Position numbers and translations under genes: made by a program. Under the pieces are notes generated by a model. The model did not search any database, was not told the origin of the DNA, and saw only the letters and a list, made by a program, of their open reading frames with translations. A DNA stretch of 64,000 nucleotides from Dyella subtropica (GTDB taxonomy: Bacteria; Pseudomonadota; Gammaproteobacteria; Xanthomonadales; Rhodanobacteraceae), in NCBI RefSeq assembly GCF_026283965.1, contig NZ_JAPDPD010000013.1, positions 1 through 64,000 on the forward strand, given 5' to 3'. Positions 43,082 through 52,415 of this stretch are shown here, piece by piece; position 1 is the first letter of the stretch; each line of letters begins with the position of its first letter.

Positions 43082-43909
43082 ATGTCCAGCACCGATCTTC
43101 TGCTCTACCTCCAGGAAATCGATCTGCACACGCCCGGCCCACGCGCCGCGATCGCCCTGGCGGCAAGGCTCGGCGCCCGGCTGGATGGACTCTACGTGGC
43201 CGACCTCCCCGCCGCAGCCTTCAGCCTTCCCGAGGCGGTCCCGGTGCAGTTGGAGGAAACCCGCCGACGTTGCGTAGAAGCAGAGGAACACGGCGGCGAA
43301 TGGCAGAGCCTGCTCGCCGCGCACGCCCTGGCTGGCAGCTGGCGGGTGGCTCAGGGCGATACCGTGCAGACCGTGTGCCAGGCGGCCGCCGGCTACGACT
43401 ACTTGATCATGGAGCGCAGCCAACAGCGCAGCGATGCACCCGTCGGCTTCGGCACCGTTTCGCGCTGTGTATTCGGCAGCGACCGCCCCGTGCTGGTGGT
43501 GCCCGACACCGCCCGCATCGACAAGGTGGGCGCACGCGTCCTGGTGGCCTGGAACGGCAGCCGCGAATCCGCGCTCGCGCTCGCCGCCGCGGTGCCTGTA
43601 CTGCAACGAGCGGACGACATTCTCTTGCTCGACGGCAGCGAAATGTATGCCGACAGCATTGCGGTACTTCCGCCACCGGGCCTCGCCGACTGGCTGGAGC
43701 GGCATGGCATCAAGGCCCGCATCCACACCCTGGACGCAGGCCCGACGCATGCCGCCGGCGCGCTGATCCTCGACGCGGCACATGCCGATCGCGCCGATCT
43801 GCTGGTGATGGGCGCCTGGAGCCGCTCACGTCTCGCTCAAATGGTGCTCGGCGGCACCACTCGTCACCTCTTCATGCACGGCGACCTGCCCATGCTAGTA
43901 GCGCACTGA
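43082..43909 (+). CDS. Universal stress protein, tandem UspA domains
   Basis: Cytoplasmic nucleotide-binding stress protein. The 275 residues form two Usp modules. The second keeps the ATP-binding signature GAWSRSRLAQMVLGGTTRHLF (GxxxxSRxxxxxxGG) and the strand VGARVLVAWNGSRESALAL. The first is shorter and has GYDYLIMERSQQRSDAPVGFGTVSRCVF, a degenerate version. The ATG at 43082 is preceded by AGGAG. An atypical REP pair and a terminator follow. Conditions of induction cannot be read from the sequence. Confidence 0.9.
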   Translation: MSSTDLLLYLQEIDLHTPGPRAAIALAARLGARLDGLYVADLPAAAFSLPEAVPVQLEETRRRCVEAEEHGGEWQSLLAAHALAGSWRVAQGDTVQTVCQAAAGYDYLIMERSQQRSDAPVGFGTVSRCVFGSDRPVLVVPDTARIDKVGARVLVAWNGSRESALALAAAVPVLQRADDILLLDGSEMYADSIAVLPPPGLADWLERHGIKARIHTLDAGPTHAAGALILDAAHADRADLLVMGAWSRSRLAQMVLGGTTRHLFMHGDLPMLVAH

Positions 43910-43918
43910 CCCTTCCCC

Positions 43919-44026
43919 GTAGGAGCGCACCCTGTGCGCGAAGCGGCCCTATAGGGCCGCGCTCTTTCGACGCGCTACCACCGGGCCCTGCCTTGCAGGG
44001 CTTCCGCGCACAGGGTGCGCTCCTAC
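43919..44026. repeat. REP/GTAG-type inverted pair
   Basis: GTAGGAGCGCACCCTGTGCG at 43919 faces its inverted copy ending TGCGCTCCTAC at 44026. The spacer between them holds two further small palindromes (GCGGCCCTATAGGGCCGC and GGGCCCTGCCTTGCAGGGC). Same family as 1464-1542. Confidence 0.88.
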
Positions 44027-44050
44027 AAAAGCGGTCGATGGGCCGCTTTT
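44027..44050 (+). terminator. Terminator-like hairpin after the stress-protein gene
   Basis: AAAAGCGG pairs with CCGCTTTT across an 8-nt loop, directly adjoining the REP pair. A T-run is present within the stem end. Confidence 0.55.
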
Positions 44051-44188
44051 CGTTTAGCCTTCCAAACACCCTCTTGCGCAAACGCTTTCGACAAGCTTAG
44101 TCTGGCCTCGCGTTCCGCACGATCCCCCTGCGCCCCCACGCAGCGTGCCCAGATCGCATCCCACCATCGAGCTGTCAGGAGGTCGCTT

Positions 44189-44857
44189 ATGCCGTCCGCA
44201 AGCCTGGCTGTTGTTCATCGTCCGCATCCCGACCACGTACGCATCGCCGCTCTCAGCGCGGCCATTGCCGTCAACCTTGCCGTCCTGCTGGCCGCTCTGC
44301 GGCCGATGACGCCACAGATCATCGAAAGCCTGCGCCATGTGAACGATGTGCCGATCCGCTGGGTTACGCCCCCGGAAGTGAAGCCGCCGCCGCCGCCGAT
44401 AGAGATAGCGCCTTTGACCAAAGCCCCAACGGTTCCGCGGGTGCATGCGCCACCACAGCCCGCATCACCACCGGTTACCGTGCCTACGGATCAAGGAAGT
44501 GTCGAAGCGCCTCCGGTCAGCACCACGCCAAGCATTGAACCCACAACGACAGCCACGCCCGTGCCCAACGCCGCACCGATCGAGGCCACACTGGCCTATC
44601 GCGCGTCGCCGCTCACCTTCCCAGCGATAGCCATACGGCAGCATATGCACGGCACCGTGCTGCTTCGCGTACTGATCGACGAGGAAGGCCGGCCCGTTCA
44701 AATAAGTATCGAAAAGAGCAGCGGCTATGCCTTGCTGGATCGCAGCGCACGCGAGCAAGTCATGGCGAACTGGCGGTTCCAGCCCGCTGTGGTGCAGGGA
44801 CGCTCGGTACAAGCGTGGGCGAAAGTGCCAGTGAGTTTCGAATTGCGCGAGTTCTAA
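44189..44857 (+). CDS. TonB family energy-transducing protein
   Basis: Links the inner-membrane proton motive force to outer-membrane transporters. The 222-residue protein has an N-terminal membrane anchor (VRIAALSAAIAVNLAVLLAAL), a Pro-rich periplasmic spacer (about residues 58-130, including PPEVKPPPPPIEIAP) and a C-terminal TonB domain. That domain has GTVLLRVLIDEEGRPVQISIEKSSGYALLDRSAREQVMANWRF. The ATG at 44189 has a full AGGAGG six bases upstream. No exbB or exbD genes are adjacent, so it relies on partners encoded elsewhere. Confidence 0.92.
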   Translation: MPSASLAVVHRPHPDHVRIAALSAAIAVNLAVLLAALRPMTPQIIESLRHVNDVPIRWVTPPEVKPPPPPIEIAPLTKAPTVPRVHAPPQPASPPVTVPTDQGSVEAPPVSTTPSIEPTTTATPVPNAAPIEATLAYRASPLTFPAIAIRQHMHGTVLLRVLIDEEGRPVQISIEKSSGYALLDRSAREQVMANWRFQPAVVQGRSVQAWAKVPVSFELREF

Positions 44858-44938
44858 CTCGCAAAGGTCACTGTAAAGGAGGACCCGGTCGACCTCACGC
44901 GCCGGCCGGGCCCCTCCACGGCAAACCATCGCACGACA

Positions 44939-45235
44939 TCAATGCGCCGACGTAGCTTCGTTCGGCGTATGCGTGTTTGTGTGCGCTGCGCGTACAACGA
45001 TCCACACCAGCGCCACCACCAACAACCCGGGTAGGAGCAAGGGCAACAGGGCCAGCGCTACCAATGGCGCAACAACGATCAAAGCCAAACCGCCGAACAC
45101 CAACCCCAGCAGCGAACCCACGATACCCAACACACCGCCCACCAGGGCAAAGGTCAGCTTGAACACCGCGCCGATCAGCGAACCGATCAACCACAGCGTC
45201 AGCACCAGCATGACAACCACGCTCATCGCGATCAT
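44939..45235 (-). CDS. Small hydrophobic membrane protein of unknown function
   Basis: The 98 residues are almost entirely hydrophobic: three helices between residues 2 and 84 with Gly/Val/Leu-rich stretches (LVGGVLGIVGSLLGLVFGG), then a polar tail HTNTHTPNEATSAH. AGGAG lies 6 bp before the ATG at 45235, which supports real translation. It converges with tonB. No family recognised. Confidence 0.65.
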   Translation of the reverse strand: MIAMSVVVMLVLTLWLIGSLIGAVFKLTFALVGGVLGIVGSLLGLVFGGLALIVVAPLVALALLPLLLPGLLVVALVWIVVRAAHTNTHTPNEATSAH

Positions 45236-45441
45236 GACGCTCTCCTACGTTTCGTCTCGTTGAAGCAAGCAAACAACGCAAGCAGAAACCTGGACTGCAC
45301 ACGTGACATCCTGCGCCTGGACATCATTACCCGCATGTTGCAGAAGTCATGGCAATACCTTTGTCCACACCAACATGGGGTTACAGGTCTTTAACGATCA
45401 CCATGCTCCACTGCGCGCCGGTTCCAACCGGGTCCCATTGC

Positions 45442-46020
45442 ATGAGCCAACCCGTGCACACCCTCAAGGCGCTGCGTGACATCGCGTTCGACCTCGGCGT
45501 CGGCCAACACCCCGATCTCGCGGCCATGGCGCGCGAACTGGGCAGCATCGTCCATCGGGATGGACAGTCGTTGAACAAAGGACTGGCGCACCTGCGTAAC
45601 CGCCAGCGCGGCTTTGAGCGTTGGCTGCTAGCCGAGCGAAGCAAGCCCGCGCTGAGCATGCTGGTGATGGCATGGCCCGCCAACCACGCGACACCCGTGC
45701 ACGACCATGACGGGCTGTGGGGGCTTGAGATGGCGCTGCATGGCGCTCTTGAGGTGCAGACCTGGTCGCGTGATCCCTCCTCCGATTCTTTGCACCTGCA
45801 AAGCCAGGATTGGCTCGGTCCCGGCGACGCTACCTGGTTCGATACGGATAACGCCTACGCGCACCGGTGTCGTAACCTTTCACGACATGACACCGCACTG
45901 ACGCTTCACGTCTATGGCGGCGATCTGGCAAAGTACTTCGCGTACGAGCAGGTCGGTCAGGCCGATCAATGGCTCGCACGACCGCAGCGCACAGCGATTG
46001 CCGGCCGGCTGAGCGCCTGA
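45442..46020 (+). CDS. Cysteine dioxygenase-like cupin protein
   Basis: Probable Fe(II) thiol dioxygenase, oxidising cysteine or a related thiol to a sulfinate. The 192-residue protein has the cupin metal motif HATPVHDHDGLWGLEMAL (HxH) and the third ligand His in NAYAHRCRNLS, with HVYGGDLAKY near the end. The start is set at ATG 45442 (MSQPVHTLKAL); ATG 45403 is an alternative, and neither has a strong ribosome site. An FAD/NAD(P)-binding oxidoreductase gene follows 65 bp later and may be cotranscribed. Which thiol is used cannot be decided. Confidence 0.85.
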   Translation: MSQPVHTLKALRDIAFDLGVGQHPDLAAMARELGSIVHRDGQSLNKGLAHLRNRQRGFERWLLAERSKPALSMLVMAWPANHATPVHDHDGLWGLEMALHGALEVQTWSRDPSSDSLHLQSQDWLGPGDATWFDTDNAYAHRCRNLSRHDTALTLHVYGGDLAKYFAYEQVGQADQWLARPQRTAIAGRLSA

Positions 46021-46085
46021 TCGTCCCGTCCCAAGGCACGCCCCAAAGCACGCCCAAAGACACGCAATAAAAAAAAAGGAGTGGC

Positions 46086-47453
46086 ATGTATCGACGGGTC
46101 GCCATTATCGGCGGCGGCGCGGCAGCGGCAACGCTGTTGAGCGAGCTGCTGGATCGCCAGCCGCCGCAGCCGCTGCATCTGGATTGGTATACGGGTGACG
46201 GTACGCGAGCCCGCGGCATCGCCTATGGCACTCGCTCGGAGCGGCATCTGCTGAACGTGCGCGCCGCCTCCATGAGCATGTTCACCAGCAAGCCGCGTGG
46301 CTTCCTCGATTTTGCCCAGCGTGGCGATAGCGCCATCGCCGGCAACGATTTTCTGCCGCGCCGACTCTACGGCGACTATCTCGAAGCCGAAGTCACTCGC
46401 GCGCTGGAGCGCGCGTCTGCACACGGCCACGACGTGCGCATCATTCCGTTCGCAGCGGACGCGCTGGTGCCGGAGAACGACGGCGTCACGGTGATGCAAG
46501 GCGAGGAAAGCACACGCGTCGATGCCGTCGTGATGGCGCTCGGCGCGCTGCCGCCACAACCGCTGAGTGGCGTCAGCGATGCCGCCCTTGCCAACAAGCG
46601 CTACATCACCCATCCGTGGCCTTTCCTCGCTGACGCACAGCCGGATCCAACGCCACGCAAGGTCGTACTGGTCGGCCTTGGCCTGACCGCCGTCGACGTG
46701 CTGCTGGAGCTGTCTGCGCTATGGCCGAATGCGAGCTTCACCGCCATCTCGCGTCACGGCCATCTGCCGGAGGCCCATCTCGCCGCCGCCACCGCACCGG
46801 CCGACGACAGCGCCGATTTGATCGAGAGCATGCACGCCGCACCGGACATCCGTACCTGGATGCGCCTGCTGCGCGAAGCCATCGCGCAAAGCAGCGACTG
46901 GCGCGTGGTGATCGACAGCCTGCGCCCGCATACGCCCGGCCTATGGCAAAACCTGCCTCTGGCCGAACGCGCACGTTTTCTGCGCCATGCTCGCTGGGCG
47001 TGGGAACGCGCGCGCCACCGCATGGCGCCGCAGATACTCGAAACCATTCACGCCATGGAATGCGCGGGCCGCCTGCAACGTCGACGCGCGCGCCTGCACG
47101 CCGTGGATGTCGAGGGCGATCATCTGCACCTCAGCATCACGCCCACCGGTAGCCAGGTGCCCACGCCGATGGATGCCGACCTGGTGATCCAGACGGTAGG
47201 CCTCAACACCGACGTGCGGCGCACCGGGCATACCTTGGTGCACCAGCTGGTCACCAATGGCCACATCACGCCCGACCCGCTCGGCCTTGGCTGCAACGCC
47301 ACCGCCGAAGGCCGCTTGCAGCACAACGGCGATACCTGGCCGCACCTGTACGCCATCGGCAGCTTGCTGCGCGGCACGTTGTGGGAATCCACCGCCATGC
47401 CGGAGATACGTCAGCAAGCACGCAACCTGGCCGATCGCCTACTCGCCGAATAA
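46086..47453 (+). CDS. FAD/NAD(P)-binding oxidoreductase (COG4529-like)
   Basis: The 455-residue protein begins with a dinucleotide-binding motif VAIIGGGAAAATLLSELL and has a second one KVVLVGLGLTAVDVLLELSA near residue 190. A C-terminal IGSLLRGTLWESTAMPEIRQQA is typical of the FAD_NAD(P)-binding family related to HcrA-type or hydroxyacylglutathione-linked proteins. The substrate is unknown. The ATG at 46086 follows an unusual run of A's with AAAAAGGAG, a very strong ribosome site. It lies behind the thiol-dioxygenase-like gene, which hints at sulfur metabolism. Confidence 0.85.
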   Translation: MYRRVAIIGGGAAAATLLSELLDRQPPQPLHLDWYTGDGTRARGIAYGTRSERHLLNVRAASMSMFTSKPRGFLDFAQRGDSAIAGNDFLPRRLYGDYLEAEVTRALERASAHGHDVRIIPFAADALVPENDGVTVMQGEESTRVDAVVMALGALPPQPLSGVSDAALANKRYITHPWPFLADAQPDPTPRKVVLVGLGLTAVDVLLELSALWPNASFTAISRHGHLPEAHLAAATAPADDSADLIESMHAAPDIRTWMRLLREAIAQSSDWRVVIDSLRPHTPGLWQNLPLAERARFLRHARWAWERARHRMAPQILETIHAMECAGRLQRRRARLHAVDVEGDHLHLSITPTGSQVPTPMDADLVIQTVGLNTDVRRTGHTLVHQLVTNGHITPDPLGLGCNATAEGRLQHNGDTWPHLYAIGSLLRGTLWESTAMPEIRQQARNLADRLLAE

Positions 47454-47455
47454 CG

Positions 47456-47484
47456 TGTAGGAGCGCACAGGGTGCGCTCCTACA
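47456..47484. repeat. Single compact GTAG-type REP palindrome
   Basis: TGTAGGAGCGCAC-AGG-GTGCGCTCCTACA is a perfect 13-bp stem, 3 bp after the oxidoreductase stop. It is identical to the palindrome at 54966-54994. Confidence 0.9.
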
Positions 47485-47499
47485 TGCAGCATCCGAAGA

Positions 47500-48516
47500 C
47501 TACGCAAACCCGCCCAACACCAACTTGCCTATCGTGTTGGCGCTCTCGACGCGCGCATGCGCCCGCCGCAGGTTGACGGCATCGAGTGCGCCAAGGTACT
47601 CCCGCAACGTCGTACGCAACACGCCGGCATCCACCAGGTCGGCGACCTCGTTGAGGATCCGATGCTGCGCTTTCATATCCTCGGTCTGGAACATCGACCG
47701 GGTGAACATGAACTCCCAGTGCAGCGACAGGCTTCGCCGCTTGAGCAGGTTGATATCCAGCGGTGTTTCCGGATCATCGATCAGACCCAGTTTTCCCTGC
47801 GGCTTCAGCAGCTCGACGATAGCAGCGTAGTGCTGCTCGGTATGGGTCAGGCTGAGCACGTAGTCCACGCCCTGCGGCGACACGGCGAGCACTTGCGCCT
47901 TCAGGTCGCCATGATGATCCACCACATGATGCGCGCCCATCTCCCGCACCCACTCGCGTGTCTCCGGGCGCGAGGCGGTGCCGATCACGGTGAGATTCGT
48001 CAGCCGGCGCGCCAGCTGCACGGCCATCGAGCCCACGCCACCGGCAGCGCCGGTGATCAGCACCACACCACTCTGCGCCGCGTTGCCGCGCGGGATACCG
48101 AAGCGGTCGAACAGTAGCTCCCACGCCGTGATGGTAGTGAGCGGCATCGCCGCGGCCTGGAAAACATCCAGCGTGGAAGGCTTGCGGCCTACGATGCGCT
48201 CGTCGACCAGTTGCAGCTCGGCATTGCTGCCAGCCCGTTCAAGAGCACCAGCGTAGTACACCTGATCGCCCGGCTTGAACAACGACACGTCTTCACCCAC
48301 CGCCACCACGGTGCCGGCGGCATCCCAACCCAGCACCTTGTCCGCGCCCTGTGGGTCGATGCGCCTGCGGATCTTGGTGTCGACCGGATTCACTGAGATG
48401 GCCTCCACGCGCACCAGCAGATCGCGTCCACTCGCCATCGGCTCTGGCAGGGTCACGTCGATCAGGCTTTCCGTGTCGGTGACCGGCAGCGAGCGGCGAT
48501 AGGCAACAGCTTTCAT
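47500..48516 (-). CDS. Zinc-type alcohol dehydrogenase-like (MDR) oxidoreductase
   Basis: NADPH-dependent medium-chain oxidoreductase, 338 residues. The N-terminal GroES-like domain reads RDLLVRVEAISVNPVDTKIRRR...LGWDAAGTVVAVG. The coenzyme domain has VLITGAAGGVGSMAVQLARRL. Catalytic-zinc ligands are absent, as in the quinone-oxidoreductase branch. The ATG at 48516 is preceded by GGAG. It is 106 bp downstream of an MFS exporter gene and shares its direction, with a LysR gene divergent beyond, suggesting a stress or xenobiotic response group. Confidence 0.88.
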   Translation of the reverse strand: MKAVAYRRSLPVTDTESLIDVTLPEPMASGRDLLVRVEAISVNPVDTKIRRRIDPQGADKVLGWDAAGTVVAVGEDVSLFKPGDQVYYAGALERAGSNAELQLVDERIVGRKPSTLDVFQAAAMPLTTITAWELLFDRFGIPRGNAAQSGVVLITGAAGGVGSMAVQLARRLTNLTVIGTASRPETREWVREMGAHHVVDHHGDLKAQVLAVSPQGVDYVLSLTHTEQHYAAIVELLKPQGKLGLIDDPETPLDINLLKRRSLSLHWEFMFTRSMFQTEDMKAQHRILNEVADLVDAGVLRTTLREYLGALDAVNLRRAHARVESANTIGKLVLGGFA

Positions 48517-48622
48517 GGAGGTCTCCATTGGGAACAGCAGAGGTATCGTATGCGGCGTGATCAAGGAATGATCCTGCGCCCAAGGGCATCATCGAACAGT
48601 GATGCGATTGATTGCCGATGAT

Positions 48623-49816
48623 TCAAGCGCTGGCGGGGCATGGCGTTGCGACGATGACGCGACGCCGCTCGATCGCCACACTCCACAACGTCGCCAGCAA
48701 GCCCAGCACCGTCATCGCGGCACCGGCAACACCCAACATGGACAAACCGAGTCTTGCGTCGATCACCAAGCCGCCGATGAAAGCGCCGATGGCGTTACCC
48801 AGGTTGAACGCGGCGATATTCAACGTGGACGCGAGATGCGGCCCGTCCACCGCTTGCTGCACCACACGCATCTGCAGCGGCGGCACCGTGGCGAAGGCGG
48901 CAACGCCCCAGACGAACACGGTGACAATCGCCGCCACACTGCTATGCATGGTCCAGCTAAAGGCCAACATCACCAGCGACAGCAAGACCAGGATCGCCAC
49001 CAGCGATGGCATCAGGCGCCAGTCGGCCAGACGGCCGCCCAGCAAGTTACCCAAGGTCGTACCCACACCGAACAGCACGAGCACCCAACCGGTGGCCCCC
49101 ACGCTCACGTGCGACTGCGTTTGCAGGATCGGCGCGATATAGGTGAATACGGTGAACACGCCACCGAAGCCGAGCACCGTCATCGCCAGCGCCAGCAGCA
49201 CTTGCGGCTGACGCAGCACAGCCATCTCCTTGCGCATATTTGGCGAGTGCAAGTCCGGCAGCGGCGGCACCAAACGCCACACGCCGATGGCCGCAAGCAC
49301 ACCCAACCCAGTGACCGCACCGAACGTCGACCGCCAACCCGCCCACTGTCCCAGGAAGGTGCCGAACGGCACGCCAAGCACGTTGGCCAAGGTCAGCCCG
49401 GCAAACATCAGCGCGATGGCACGGGCGCCCTGTCCGCGCGGCACCACATGCGAAGCCACCACCGCACCAATGCCGAAGAACGAGCCATGGCAGAACGCCG
49501 CCACCACACGCGCCAGCATCAACACCGCATAGTTGGGCGCGACGGCACACAGCGCATTGCCGAGAATGAACAGGCCGAGCAGCGCCAGCAGCGCATTGCG
49601 GCGTTCCATCCGTGCCGTCAGCGCGGCCAGCAGCGGTGCACCCGCCGCGACGCCCAGCGCATAGCCGGACACCAGCAGGCCTGCGGACGGAATGCTCACA
49701 CGCAGATCGGCCGCCACTTCCGGCAGCAAACCCATGATCACGAACTCGGTGGTGCCGATAGCGAACGCCGCTACCGACAAGGCGAACAACGCCGCCCTGG
49801 AAGGGTCGCGACTCAT
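48623..49816 (-). CDS. MFS transporter, DHA1 (drug:proton antiporter) family
   Basis: The 397-residue inner-membrane protein has 12 helices and opens with SVAAFAIGTTEFVIMGLLPEVAADL, the hallmark of the AraJ/YdeA/PbuE group. It has the loop-2/3 motif LTARMERRNALL and the motif C-like GVPFGTFLGQWAGWRSTFG. Members export sugars, purines or drugs. The ATG at 49816 is preceded by GGAG. It is divergent from a LysR gene with 145 bp between the starts, a layout that predicts control by that regulator. Confidence 0.9.
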   Translation of the reverse strand: MSRDPSRAALFALSVAAFAIGTTEFVIMGLLPEVAADLRVSIPSAGLLVSGYALGVAAGAPLLAALTARMERRNALLALLGLFILGNALCAVAPNYAVLMLARVVAAFCHGSFFGIGAVVASHVVPRGQGARAIALMFAGLTLANVLGVPFGTFLGQWAGWRSTFGAVTGLGVLAAIGVWRLVPPLPDLHSPNMRKEMAVLRQPQVLLALAMTVLGFGGVFTVFTYIAPILQTQSHVSVGATGWVLVLFGVGTTLGNLLGGRLADWRLMPSLVAILVLLSLVMLAFSWTMHSSVAAIVTVFVWGVAAFATVPPLQMRVVQQAVDGPHLASTLNIAAFNLGNAIGAFIGGLVIDARLGLSMLGVAGAAMTVLGLLATLWSVAIERRRVIVATPCPASA

Positions 49817-49961
49817 CGCTCCACCTCTCGCACAGCCGCCAAAGGGATCTGACTCAACATCGGGAAACACTCATCCGTGGATCGAAGCCGGCAGGGTGCA
49901 ACTTGCCGAATTGGATGAGAATTCACCAAACTACATAAACATCTTTTCCAAGAAATTGAAG

Positions 49962-50891
49962 ATGATCGATCTCGAAGACATGCGTCTATTCGTGCGCGCC
50001 GTCACCGATGGCAGCCTCTCCGCCGCCGGACGCGAGCTTGGGCTGTCGCCCGCCGTCGCCAGCAAGCGCCTCAGCCGGCTCGAACGGGCCCTGGGCGTGC
50101 GCCTGCTCCAACGAAGTTCGCGCCGTCTAGTGCTGACTGACGAGGGCAGCTGCTACTACGAGCGCTGCGTCAGCATCCTGGCCGATGTCGACGACGCGAA
50201 CACGATGGTCGGCCAGGGCCAGATGGAAGTGCGCGGCGCCCTGCACATCACCGCCTCACTGGACCTGGGTCGGCAATACATCGGCCCGATGGCGGCGGAT
50301 TTCGCCGCACGCCACCCCGCGCTGCGCATGCGCATCAGCACCTCGGACGCCATGCTCGACCTGTTCGAACACGGCGTGGATGTCGCCATCCGTAGCGGGG
50401 CCATGGCCGATTCGCGACTGATCTCGCGCCGCCTCGCACTCAACTATCGCGTGATCTGCGCGGCGCCTTCCTATTTGGCCAAGCACGGGCGCCCGGCCAG
50501 CACCGACGATCTGCAGCGCCACACTTGCCTGATGTTGCACCGCCCGGGCCGCGGCATCCTGCCGTGGATGCTGCAGACGCCGGACGGGCCGCGCCCGTTG
50601 CGCGTAGACGCCACCCTCACAGCCGACAGCGGCGACCTCATGCGCGAACTCGCCGTGGCTGGGCACGGGTTGGTTTTCAAATCCATCTGGGATATTGCCG
50701 CCGACGTGCGCGCCGGGCGACTGGAGCCGGTGCTTACCGACACAGCCATCCAGGAGGCCCACATTTACGCCATCTACCCGAGCCGCGATTTCCTGCCCGC
50801 ACGCATCCGCCTGTTCGTCGATCACATCCACGCGCAGATGCAACAGCAGGAGCAAAATGTGCTCGGCCTCATCCATAGCGTGCGTGGGTAG
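49962..50891 (+). CDS. LysR-family transcriptional regulator
   Basis: The 309-residue protein has an N-terminal winged helix (LEDMRLFVRAVTDGSLSAAGRELGLSPAVASKRLSRLERALGVRLLQR) and a periplasmic-binding-fold effector domain with GALHITASLDLGRQYIGP and FEHGVDVAIRSGAMADSRL, typical of the group that contains AaeR-like regulators. The ATG at 49962 (MIDLEDM) has only a weak ribosome site, but the family begins here. Divergent from the MFS gene; likely regulates it and the MDR oxidoreductase. Confidence 0.92.
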   Translation: MIDLEDMRLFVRAVTDGSLSAAGRELGLSPAVASKRLSRLERALGVRLLQRSSRRLVLTDEGSCYYERCVSILADVDDANTMVGQGQMEVRGALHITASLDLGRQYIGPMAADFAARHPALRMRISTSDAMLDLFEHGVDVAIRSGAMADSRLISRRLALNYRVICAAPSYLAKHGRPASTDDLQRHTCLMLHRPGRGILPWMLQTPDGPRPLRVDATLTADSGDLMRELAVAGHGLVFKSIWDIAADVRAGRLEPVLTDTAIQEAHIYAIYPSRDFLPARIRLFVDHIHAQMQQQEQNVLGLIHSVRG

Positions 50892-50929
50892 GCACGCCGG
50901 CCATCCTTCCGTCCACGGGGATCGCGTCC

Positions 50930-51751
50930 ATGAGCTACCGCCTCGCCCTAGGGCTCCTGTTGATGATCGCCAACCTGCCCTCCCATGCTGCCTCAGGTCA
51001 GGCCTCCCCAGGTCATGCCGCCTCAGGTTTCGTCGAGCACGAAGTCGCCGTTGACGGGCAGACCTATCGCTACCAGGTTTTCGTGCCCGCCGGTTGGACG
51101 GCCGGCCGCAGCTGGCCGGTGGTGCTGTTCCTGCACGGCATCGGCGAGCGCGGCAGCGACAATCAGAAGCCGATGCGGCAGGGCCTGCCGCGGTGGCTGA
51201 AGGAACATGGCGCGAATTTTCCCGCCGTGGTGGTGATCCCGCAGGCTCCTGAAGAACGCTATTGGAACGGCGAGGTCGAGCAAGCCGCTATGCAGGCACT
51301 TCAGGCCAGCATCGAGACCTACCACGGCGATCGCCAGCGCATCTATCTCACCGGTTTGTCCATGGGTGGCTACGGCTCATGGCAGCTTGCCATCGATCAT
51401 CCGGATATCTTCGCCGCCGCGGCCATCGTTTGCGGCGGCGTGCTGCCACCCCGCGAGGGAGCGAAGCTGCGCGTCGAAGGTGTGCCTGCCGATACCGAAC
51501 CCTATGCCTGGGTGGCCGCGCATATCGGCAAGCTGCCGGTGTGGATCTTCCACGGCAGCGCCGACGTGATCGTGCCACCGCAGGGTTCGCGCGCCATGCA
51601 CGCCGCGCTCGAAGCCCGCCACGCGGAAGTGCGCTACACCGAGTTCCCCGGCATCAAACACGACTCCTGGACGCCAGCGTATGCCACCGCCGAATTGTGG
51701 CCATGGATGTTCGGCCATCGGCTGGCGGCACCGGTGACGGACGACAAATAG
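50930..51751 (+). CDS. Exported alpha/beta hydrolase (phospholipase/carboxylesterase type)
   Basis: The 273-residue protein has a signal peptide (LALGLLLMIANLPSHAASG), then VVLFLHGIGERGSDN (oxyanion loop), the nucleophile elbow LTGLSMGGYGSW with Ser in GxSxG, Asp in FHGSADVIVPP and His in PGIKHDSW. A three-fold direct repeat of CAGGTCATGCCGCC-like sequence near the cleavage region (GQASPGHAAS) gives the short low-complexity start of the mature protein. Substrate unknown; an acyl ester is likely. It follows the LysR gene by 38 bp. Confidence 0.88.
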   Translation: MSYRLALGLLLMIANLPSHAASGQASPGHAASGFVEHEVAVDGQTYRYQVFVPAGWTAGRSWPVVLFLHGIGERGSDNQKPMRQGLPRWLKEHGANFPAVVVIPQAPEERYWNGEVEQAAMQALQASIETYHGDRQRIYLTGLSMGGYGSWQLAIDHPDIFAAAAIVCGGVLPPREGAKLRVEGVPADTEPYAWVAAHIGKLPVWIFHGSADVIVPPQGSRAMHAALEARHAEVRYTEFPGIKHDSWTPAYATAELWPWMFGHRLAAPVTDDK

Positions 51752-51814
51752 CAGCGTTGAACCCGTAACCGCTCTGTACTTACGCCTGCCAGGAGCAGGA
51801 GAAGGAGCAGGAAA

Positions 51815-52207
51815 CTAGCCTTGCAGGCCGGTGGTCTCGCCATCCCGTCGGCGCCCGACCAGCAGCCACCAGGCCAGGAACACCCCCACCACCACGCCCA
51901 CAAACTCGCAAAACACCCGCGTGCCGATGCCGTCGGGGTCATGCACCTCGGCCAGTTTGGCCTTCAGCAATTGCAAGGATTGCAGGCGGGCGTAGTTGAA
52001 ATAGAACATGTCCCACAGATCGCCGCCGCCGGCCAGGAACAGGGCCAGCAGATAAGACCAGCCTAGCTGTGCACCCTGGCTCCAGCCGTTCCGGCGGCCT
52101 ATCCAACGAAACAGCACGCAAAGCAGGAAACCCGCTGCTGCCGCGATGGCCCCGGCCTGCAGACCGCCAACCATCCCAAAGCCCATCCACGATTGGTCGT
52201 AATGCAT
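51815..52207 (-). CDS. Conserved hypothetical membrane protein
   Basis: The 130-residue protein has three helices: MVGGLQAGAIAAAAGFLLCVLFRWIG, LGWSYLLALFLAGG and EFVGVVVGVFLAWWLLVGRRR. The loop between helices 2 and 3 carries DLWDMFYFNYARLQSLQLLKAKLAEV, an amphipathic stretch. The ATG at 52207 is preceded by AGGACAG-like sequence (weak). Not recognised. Confidence 0.65.
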   Translation of the reverse strand: MHYDQSWMGFGMVGGLQAGAIAAAAGFLLCVLFRWIGRRNGWSQGAQLGWSYLLALFLAGGGDLWDMFYFNYARLQSLQLLKAKLAEVHDPDGIGTRVFCEFVGVVVGVFLAWWLLVGRRRDGETTGLQG

Positions 52208-52415
52208 CTGTCCTTCCGGTGCGTCCTCTTACCATCGCCCATTATGCCCGTCGGCCGAGCTCAGCCCGCCTCCACGGCCCACGACGGCGACACCTAGTCA
52301 TTCACTGACATGAATGCGGCGAATACCGCCGGGACCAGTCGCCCAACGCGTCACATCTTGGCCTACAGGGCTGACGCTAGACTCGTCTTCCCCAAACACG
52401 TGTGCCGTGACCTTC

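Noticed and set aside
48599-49852. Gln/Arg/His-rich open frame opposite the MFS transporter
   Set aside because: Low-complexity antisense translation of hydrophobic codons; not a protein.
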